From Sophora flavescens (lineage: Eukaryota > Streptophyta > Magnoliopsida > Fabales > Fabaceae), in contig CM061070.1 of assembly GCA_030762895.1 (NCBI GenBank), positions 102,348,759-102,412,758 of the forward strand: 64,000 bases of DNA. Reading direction: 5' to 3'. This document shows positions 57,038-64,000 of this stretch, piece after piece (within the stretch, counting starts at the first letter, position 1; each line of letters opens with the position of its first letter). The translations under genes and the position numbers were made by a program. The notes under the pieces are model-generated. The model was not told the DNA's origin and did not search any database. It saw only the letters and a program-made list of their open reading frames with translations.

Positions 57038-58089
57038 TGTAACAGCCTGATTTTCGGTATGCGGTTAATAAATTAAAATATAAGTAATTATATTTTAATA
57101 TGAAGTTTAGGAAATGTTTGTAATAAAATAAAAAATCATATTCTTGATCTACCTTACGATAATAGCTCACAGTAAAATTTTCGGCTGAAAATTCAGACGG
57201 AAGTCGGTCTGCGTTTTCTCTACCAGTATAATTTTACTGAGCCGGAAACATAATTTTAACCCGTAAACAAGACGGTTAGTGTTTTTAGGATGTTTTGTGT
57301 GGGTATGGAGATTTTCACAAAATCTCGTCCGGAGCCAAATTCTAAGTATTACCCGAGCGAAATCGTCGAGAAATACGATCGGGGAAGTCATCTGATACGC
57401 AATGGAGCAGAGCACAAAGGAAACGAAAGGACTAGAAGAGACATGATGTGATGGCAAATAGTAACCACCATCACTCACCTTTTCAAAATTTTACTTTTCC
57501 AACTCTTTTCTCTCTCCTACCTTACCTCCACCTTACAACACCATACCTTACCACCATACCTCCCATACCTCCAATCTTCCTCAACAATCCACTTCAATTT
57601 TCTCTCATTTTTCCTCTCCTTTTCTCTCCAAAACCGTGCCCCCTTTCCCTCCATCTAGATATACCCATTTCATCACTTCACTCACACTTTTCTTCTTCTT
57701 CATCTTCTTCCTTACTTTTAAAAAAAAGTTCAAACCTTTAAAGCTTTGGTTTTTACTTCTCTTTTCAACTTGATTCCTTCATCAAAGTTGTTCATCTTCT
57801 TGAGGGTAATGATCCTATTTAGTTTTCTTTTCAAGTTCTTGCATTCATTTCATAGTTTATGCTTTATGTTTTCTTTAAGCTCTCAAACTTCTAAAAACTC
57901 TTAAAAATGGTAGAAAACTCCGTTTGAGTTGAAACCACTTCCTATGTTCTTGTTTTTACTCCTATTACAACATACTAAAAGACTGTGTAAAACAAAAATT
58001 TCGAACCCCTTTATCCATGCAAGGCCGAAACCATGCCTATGGTTTAGGTTGGATTTTGTTTCAACTTTTGCTTTTATGAACTTATATTT

Positions 58090-58570
58090 GAGTTCTATTC
58101 CAAGATGATCATGACCAAGGGCTCCTTTATACTAAAGGATGCTAGGTTTAAGTGATTGGAAAAGTTTAGATCTTTTTCATTGAATTTCCTATGATGGCCG
58201 AAACTCATTTGTTTTGGACCTAGGATGTGTTGTTTTTATTTTCCAAGATGATTATGGATTAAAGCTCCTTATGTGAAAGGATGCTATATCTAAAAATATT
58301 GGAACGTTTTAGGTTGTTTCTCTTCCAAAATGATTATAGATTGAGCTCCTTAATATCAAAGGATGCTATGTCTAAAAGATTGGATGATTTAAAGATTTCT
58401 AGCTTAAAAATCCTATGATGGCCGAAACCTAAGGTTTATGGACCTAGGATGCCTTGTTTTTCATTTTCCAAAATGATCATGGTTTTAAGCTCCTTACTAT
58501 GTATGGATGCTAAGCTAAAGAGATTGGAAAGTTTAGAAATTTCTAGCCAATTCAATTATGTTGGCCGAAA
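58090..58570 (+). repeat. Imperfect repeats of about 90-150 bp within LTR
   Basis: Four diverged copies, each with TTCCAA[GA]ATGAT, an AGCTCCTTA/AAGGATGCTA stretch and GATTGGA, three of them closed by ATGATGGCCGAAAC or ATGTTGGCCGAAAC. Confidence 0.65.
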
Positions 58571-59551
58571 CTTATATTAAAGGAAATAAAATGTTTTTGA
58601 TTTGCTTTGTGAAAACTAGTACTTGATTCATACTCCTTAATACTCTAAGATCATTGATCTAAGAGGTTGTGTCGATTTGAAAATCCTAGCCTATTTTGTT
58701 ATACAAGGCCGAAACCTACCCTAAGTGGTTGGATGATTTTTATTCCATATTTTCAACTTATGCCAATTTATTTAAGTTACCTAGAGTCTAAGTGATAAGT
58801 ATCCAAAAGCTTAGGTTGAGAAAACAATCTTAGCTCTCATTTGAATTAAATGGCCGAACCTAGCATAATGAGGGCATAGATGAATTTGTTTGATTTATTT
58901 TAATTATGTTGCTTGGTTGAAGGTGGTGTTGGTAACTTGTGGTGTGGCAACGAGGAGCTTCGAGTTCGGAAGTTCGGTGAGAACTCAGGTGGGGGAAAGA
59001 ATCAATCTACCGTCGGGAACGATAAGTAGTAGATTATATATTAATTGTGTAGGGCGACCCAAACCCTACTAGAAAATCGAATAATCGACAAGACCAAAAT
59101 CACGTTGGAGTTGTTTTTCTGTAAAACCAATGTTGATTCGGGGATTGTAGGTTTATCGGTGTTGGATTGCTTATATGATATTGAGAATGTATGAATTTAT
59201 TGATGCTGATATTACTGTGATATTTTAATATGATATTGAGAATGTAGGAATTTATTGATGCTGATATTACTGTGATATTTTATGATGATTGATATGTTTA
59301 TATGAGAATGTATTATAGCTTGATGATAATTGAACTGCTTTGTTCCACAATGTTTTGATATATGGTTAGAGATTTTGATGTGTATTAATACATGATAATT
59401 AGAGGAATGTGTGCGGGGGGTTCATGATATCTGAGTTTAGAAGTGCCTAACCGAGATGTGATTATTGTTGGGTTTATTCATGAAATAGTGATGAGAGGTT
59501 ACGACACTAGGGGGTGACCTGAAACATGGTCTGTGATATTTTCATATGATC

Positions 59552-59656
59552 GACTTGAAACATAGTCTGGTTGACTTGAAACATAGTCTGGTTGGCTTGA
59601 AACATAGTCTGGTTGACTTGAAACATAGTCCGGTTGACTTGAAATATAGTCTGATT
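59552..59656 (+). repeat. 21-bp minisatellite, 5 copies, within LTR
   Basis: Unit GACTTGAAACATAGTCTGGTT at 59552, 59573, 59594, 59615 and 59636, the last with three changes. Diverged half-units lie on both sides. Confidence 0.9.
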
Positions 59657-59783
59657 TACTTGAGATGGAAATTTGGATACGTGGTTGTGGCCAAACATTC
59701 ATACTGCATTGCATTGCATCATGACAAAGGGTAGAGGAGTATATATATCAATTTGAGGATGACTTGTTAGAAATGTGTGTTGA

Positions 59784-59993
59784 TTGTCTATGGCAATTAG
59801 TGTATCATTTACTATGAATCTTTTTCCGCTTTTGATGATAGCATGTTTCTTATCCCCTGTACTTTTCTCTGCTTTGTTCTATCTTTTATGGCTCGTGTTC
59901 GAAGATCCTGTTGATGAGCCGAACGAGGAGGAGCTGGACGGAACTCCTTACGAGCCGGATGCCGGAGGACGAGCTGTGACCCATGATGAGTAG
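59784..59993 (+). CDS. Small LTR ORF with hydrophobic start and acidic end, doubtful
   Basis: 69 codons: a hydrophobic N-terminal stretch (residues about 5-40, possible membrane segment), then FEDPVDEPNEEELDGTPYEP. No family recognised. It lies about 310 bases before the LTR end, similar to the position of the acidic-tailed ORF in the other chromovirus LTR. May be chance. Confidence 0.25.
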   Translation: MSMAISVSFTMNLFPLLMIACFLSPVLFSALFYLLWLVFEDPVDEPNEEELDGTPYEPDAGGRAVTHDE

Positions 59994-60307
59994 GGTCTAG
60001 TCCTAGTTATGGCCAGTGCGTCTGTGTCACGACGCTTTATCTTTTCCGCCTTTACGTCTGTATAACTTGTACACCTGTTAGGGCTCCTATTGTCGGGATG
60101 CTCTAAAACAGTGTTTTGTTTAACTCTGATTTCACTTACATATGCTTAATATGGTCATGTTTTCTTATTCCCGTTCTACATGAATATGTTTACTTAATAA
60201 TTTAAGTTTTAATTCCGCCGTATTTTCATGTTAAGTTTAAGAATAAGAACATAATAATCAAGTTTATTTCCAAATAAAACACCGAGGCACAGCGGGGTAT
60301 CTCATTA

Positions 60308-60320
60308 TGGTATCAGAGCC
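60308..60320 (+). other. Primer-binding site of second chromovirus
   Basis: TGGTATCAGAGCC, three bases after the LTR end; initiator tRNA-Met type. Confidence 0.92.
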
Positions 60321-60566
60321 AGGTTTCGATCCTGGGACCTGTGGGTTATGTCCGATCAGAATCAAGGACTGCTAAGTTTAGGTGTTGTTACTGGCCGTGT
60401 CTAGTTGAATCCACATCGGATTTAGACTATGTTTAGAAGTGGGATAGAGTGTCCGAACCTAATGCGAAACAATTAATATTAGTATGGCATATGGTATTTA
60501 TATACTTGCTTATGTAGTATTATATGTCATACTAATTAGAGTGAATGGTGTCTTTCACTCAGAATC

Positions 60567-61736
60567 ATGGCACGTCGAAGAGGACGTCCATCAAACAGTG
60601 GAGGAAGGACTCCAGAAAGAGTAATCGGAGCTGTCAATGGAGGAGGATCATCTTCGACTCCAAACACAATGGAGACAATAGCGGCTGCTTTGCTATTGCA
60701 AACCCAACAGAATGCTGAGATGCTGCAAATGAACAAGGAGCAGCTCGAGATAAAGAATCAGAGGAGGGCAGCAGCAGCTGAGGATGCCGGATTGACAACT
60801 TTTATGAATGGAAAGCCACCTCAGTTCCACGGAGAGTATGATCCTGAAAGGGCTGAATGGTGGATACAAGAGATTGAAAAGATATTCGACACTATGCGCT
60901 GCCGAGAGGATAAGAAGGTGACTTACGCTGCCTTTATGCTGACCGAGGGGGCAGAATTCTGGTGGAAGGGCAAGAGAAAGTTATTGGAAGCTGAGGGTAG
61001 TGTGATAAACTGGAAGCTATTCACTGATTGCTTCTTTGAGAAGTATTTTCCGCGTACAGTTAGACACGAGAAGGAGAAGGAATTCACGAATCTCAAGCAG
61101 GGCAATATGTCTGTCGGCGAGTATGCCTCGAGGTTTGAGGCGCTGATCAAGTTTTCAGAATACTATCAGAGGTTCCCTAATGAGGACTGGCAATGCAGAA
61201 GGTTTGAAGAGGGACTCAGGGATGAGCTGCAGCGGGCTGTAGTGTCTCTGGACATACAGTACTTCCCAGAGCTAGTAGAGAGATGCAGTGCCATCGAAAG
61301 CATAGACTTGAGGATGGCTAATGAACAAAAACAACTGAGGACCGGGGGTCCTAATCGGTCAAATTTCCAGAGGCGTGGAGGAAGTAATTCTCAGTGGAGA
61401 CAGAAACCATATGCTAAGCCTGGGCAGAAGCAAGGACCAGGACCAGCAGTGGGAACGGGTCAGCAGTCGCATAATGTAGTTTGCTTCAGATGTGGAGGGC
61501 CACATTATGCCAACAACTGTCCAAGTAGGCCCAACTGTTTCAACTGTGGGAAACAAGGCCACATAGCACGAGACTGCAGACTGCCGGTTAAACAACAGTC
61601 AACAACTACTGGAAAAAGTGTCGGAGATCATAGAGGTGACCCAAAGAACCGGACCACAAGCCACTTTGGAAGGGTGTTTACCGTGAGGGAGATGAATCCA
61701 CTCAATCTGCTGATCTTATACAAGGTTTGTGCCTGA
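60567..61736 (+). pseudogene. Gag of second chromovirus (frame change at end)
   Basis: ATG at 60567 (MARRRGRPSNSGGRT, basic N-terminus). The capsid-type gag domain spans residues about 85-235 with PPQFHGEYDPERAEWWIQ, YAAFMLTEGAEFWWKG and SVGEYASRFEALIKF. Two zinc knuckles lie at residues about 310-340 (CFRCGGPHYANNC and CFNCGKQGHIARDC). The frame runs on to a stop at 61736, but the normal continuation into protease lies in another frame from about 61700, so one base has been gained or lost just upstream. Confidence 0.88.
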
Positions 61737-62211
61737 TAGCTGGTAAACTCTCTAATGTGTTGTTTGACTCAGGCGCTACTCATTCTTTTATATCGCATGA
61801 GTGTGTGGATCATTTGAAATTGACTGTGTCTAAATTGCCTTATACCCTTACGGTATCTACTCCAACTAGTAAACCTTTGATTACCATATCTGTTTGCTTA
61901 AAATGTCCTATAGTGCTTGAAAACCGAGCTTTTGTTATAGACCTTATCTGTTTGCCTATGCAACAGATAGATGTTATCCTTGGCATGGATTGGCTTTCGG
62001 CTAACCATGTAATGCTAGATTGTTCTAGTAAGACCCTATCATTTCTTGAGCCTTCTAGTATAGTATCTGCCAATGAAGGAGTACCTTTGAGGAGTAACAA
62101 CTCTCAGGAGTTTGTGATGCTTTTTGCAATGGAGGCTAATGAGATCCCCAAAGATAGATTCTATGCCTATCGTGAGGAGTTTCCTGAAGTTTTCCCCCGG
62201 ACGTTCCAGGT
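61700..62211 (+). pseudogene. Protease of second chromovirus
   Basis: Reads TQSADLIQG, then VLFDSGATHSFISHECVD with the catalytic Asp, and VILGMDWLSANHVMLDC. A frame change near 62200, next to the run CCCCC, separates it from RT: the frame then reads on to a stop at 62243-62245. Confidence 0.85.
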
Positions 62212-63711
62212 TTGCCACCGAGAAGAGAAGTGGAATTCACTATAGATCTCGTACCAGGGACAGGGCCTATATCTATAGCACCGTATCGGATGTCACCAGT
62301 GGAACTAGCTGAGTTGAAGGAACAATTGGACGATATGATGGGGAAAGAGTTCATCAGACCGAGCGTTTCACCTTGGGGTGCACCGGTGTTGTTCGTTAAG
62401 AAGAAGGATGGAAGTGCGAGGTTGTGCACGGATTACAGGCAGTTGAATAAGGTGACGATTAAAAACAAGTATCCGTTGCCTAGAATCGATGACCTAATGG
62501 ATCAGTTGAAGGGAGCGTCAATATTCTCTAAGATCGATTTGAGGTCCGGGTATCACCAGATTAGAGTAAAGAAGGAAGATATACCCAAGACGGCTTTTAG
62601 GACGAGGTACGGGCACTATGAGTATTTAGTTATGCCTTTCGGTGTAACTAATGCGCCAGCCGTGTTCATGGATTATATGAACCGAATTTTCAGACCGTTC
62701 CTCGATAAGTTTGTCGTTGTGTTCATCGACGATATTCTTATCTACTCTCGTACGCGGGAAGAGCATGAGGAGCATTTGAGATTGGTACTGCGAGTCTTGA
62801 AAGATAGGCAGCTTTATGCCAAACTTTCCAAGTGTGAGTTTTGGCTGGAAGAAGTACAATTTCTAGGGCATGTAATTAACAAAGAAGGAATAGCCGTAGA
62901 TCCAGCTAAGGTTGAAGCAGTTCTTAAATGGGAACGACCCAAGTCAGTGAGTGAAATACGGAGTTTCTTAGGACTTGCTGGATATTATCGGAGGTTCATA
63001 GAGGGATTCTCTAAGATTGCGCTGTCTATGACGCAGTTAACGAGAAAGGATACAACTTTTGTGTGGACGGACAAGTGTGAGCAGAGTTTCCAAAAGCTGA
63101 AGGAAAGATTGACTACATCACCTGTGTTGATCTTACCTGACCCCCTAGGACAGTTTGACGTATACTGTGATGCGTCATACCAAGGTTTAGGTTGTGTTCT
63201 GATGCAAGAGGGAAGAGCAGTGGCTTATGCTTCCCGACAGTTGCGAATTCATGAGAGGAACTATCCGACTCGTGACTTGGAGTTAGCAGCAATAGTGTTC
63301 GCATTGAAGATTTGGCGACACTTTTTGTATGGAGCAAGGTTTAATGTTTTCAGTGACCACAAGAGCCTAAAGTATCTTTTTGATCAGAAGGAATTGAACA
63401 TGAGACAACGGAGGTGGATGGAGTTCATCAAAGATTATGATTTTGAGTTACTGTACCATCCTGGGAAGGCCAATGTGGTAGCAGATGCTTTAAGTAGGAA
63501 GTCCTTGCATGTATCCACAATGATGGTTAAGGAGTTGGAGTTGTTAGAACAATTCCGAGACCTGAACATAGGAATGGAGTTAAGAGAAAATAAAGTTTGT
63601 TTGGGTAGGATCACTATTAGTAGTGATTTCATGCAGGATCTCAAGGATAAGCAGATTCAGGATTTGTACCTTCAGGAGATAAGTAAAGGAATAGACGAGG
63701 GAAAAGTTTGA
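62212..63711 (+). pseudogene. RT and RNase H of second chromovirus, about 500 open codons
   Basis: RT motifs: [70 protein letters not shown], catalytic FIDD at 62722-62733, [19 protein letters not shown]. RNase [68 protein letters not shown]. No stop within the domain. The region shown opens at a frame change, not at its own ATG. A one-base gain in a G run near 63700 ends the frame before integrase. Confidence 0.92.
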
Positions 63712-64000
63712 GTTCACTAGAGGAACAGATGGTGCATTAAGGTTTAGAGATAGAATATGTGTGCCAGAGGATGCAGAGCTTAGGAAGATGATTTTAGAGG
63801 AGGCACATAAAAGTAAGTTGAGTTTCCATCCTGGATCCACAAAGATGTATCCGGATTTGAAGAAAATGTTCTGGTGGAAGAGGATGAAGAAAGAAGTAGC
63901 GGAGTATGTCTTATCTTGCCTGGTGTGTCAGAAGGCGAAGATCGAACATCAAAAACCAGCAGGATTATTGCAATCTCTAGATATCCCAGAATGGAAATGG
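63712..64000 (+). pseudogene. Integrase N-terminus of second chromovirus, truncated by window
   Basis: In the shifted frame: EFTRGTDGALRFRDRI, then the HHCC zinc finger (AHKSKLSFHPGSTKMY ... [14 protein letters not shown]), ending at EWKW at the window edge. The catalytic core and any chromodomain are outside. Confidence 0.85.

Larger units (their letters stand above)
57038..60304 (+). mobile_element. 5' LTR of second chromovirus, 3267 bp
   Basis: TGTAACAGCCTGATTTTCGG to GGGGTATCTCA. It contains four or so imperfect copies of a segment with TTCCAAGATGATCATG and GGCCGAAAC (58090-58570), a 21-bp minisatellite (59552-59656) and a small ORF with an acidic tail (59784-59993). The CAAGGCCGAAACC motif is shared with the LTR of the other chromovirus. 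Confidence 0.88.
57038..64000 (+). mobile_element. Second chromovirus (Tekay/Del-like), nested, runs off the window
   Basis: 5' LTR 57038-60304, tRNA-Met PBS, gag, protease, RT/RNase H and the start of integrase, all plus strand. Less decayed than the first chromovirus: gag (390 codons) and RT/RNase H (500 codons) are each open, but single-base frame changes separate gag/protease, protease/RT and RNase H/integrase. It belongs to a different family from the 6-15 kb chromovirus (LTR sequences differ, domains homologous). Confidence 0.9.

Noticed and set aside
57448..57741. 97-codon ORF starting MMANSNHHHSPF in the chromovirus LTR as a host gene
   Set aside because: Ser/Pro/Leu/Phe-rich CT-tract translation typical of an LTR leader; lies wholly within the LTR.
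63690..63711. Programmed frameshift between RNase H and integrase
   Set aside because: The position is unusual for such a signal. A one-base gain in a G run explains it better.

Overview
This is plant nuclear DNA made almost entirely of transposable elements, with no intact host gene. Three things point to a eudicot, probably a legume: a large Ty3/gypsy element with Ogre/Tat features (extra upstream ORF, dual RNase H, an intron between protease and reverse transcriptase, tandem repeats in the 3' UTR); chromovirus (Tekay/Del-like) elements with an initiator-tRNA-Met primer site; and a DUF4283 zinc-knuckle gene of a type common in legumes. The species is not determined. The sequence is three contigs separated by two gaps of exactly 500 N (15501-16000 and 50001-50500).

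Layout. (A) 1-15500, all on the minus strand: a truncated Ogre LTR (1-1921), an unclassified spacer, and a degenerate chromovirus (3' LTR 2552-6648, integrase to gag 6721-11107, 5' LTR 11294-14396). That 5' LTR is interrupted by the 3' end of a CACTA transposon running into the gap. (B) 16001-50000: 1.0 kb of CACTA interior, then 17025-32532, the reverse complement of all of 1-15500. After this come the rest of a complete 17.6-kb Ogre-like element (30612-48191, with the 5-bp duplication GTTTG on both sides) and a broken DUF4283 gene on the minus strand (48952-50000). (C) 50501-64000: an internally deleted Ogre relative whose gag start is fused in frame to the end of RNase H and to integrase. 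Its 3' LTR (from 56741) is interrupted at 57038 by a second chromovirus that runs off the window.

The most important observation is the 15.5-kb inverted repeat around the first gap. Both arms carry the same CACTA 3' end, the same nested insertions and the same insertion-site flanks. The right arm is error-rich, mostly at CAG/CTG trinucleotides (CTG read as CCG, CAG as CGG), and the errors break genes that are better preserved on the left. I read this as one locus represented twice in opposite orientation, most likely an assembly artefact with unpolished long-read errors at methylated CHG sites. A true palindrome is not excluded.

Other points of interest are a 170-codon ORF of unknown function inside the chromovirus LTRs whose length changes keep the frame; the gag-integrase fusion element; an Ogre intron whose removal restores the frame; and two related tandem-repeat arrays in Ogre 3' UTRs that could seed satellite DNA. 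Nothing here convincingly looks like a new host system. The novelty, if any, is in element biology and assembly structure.
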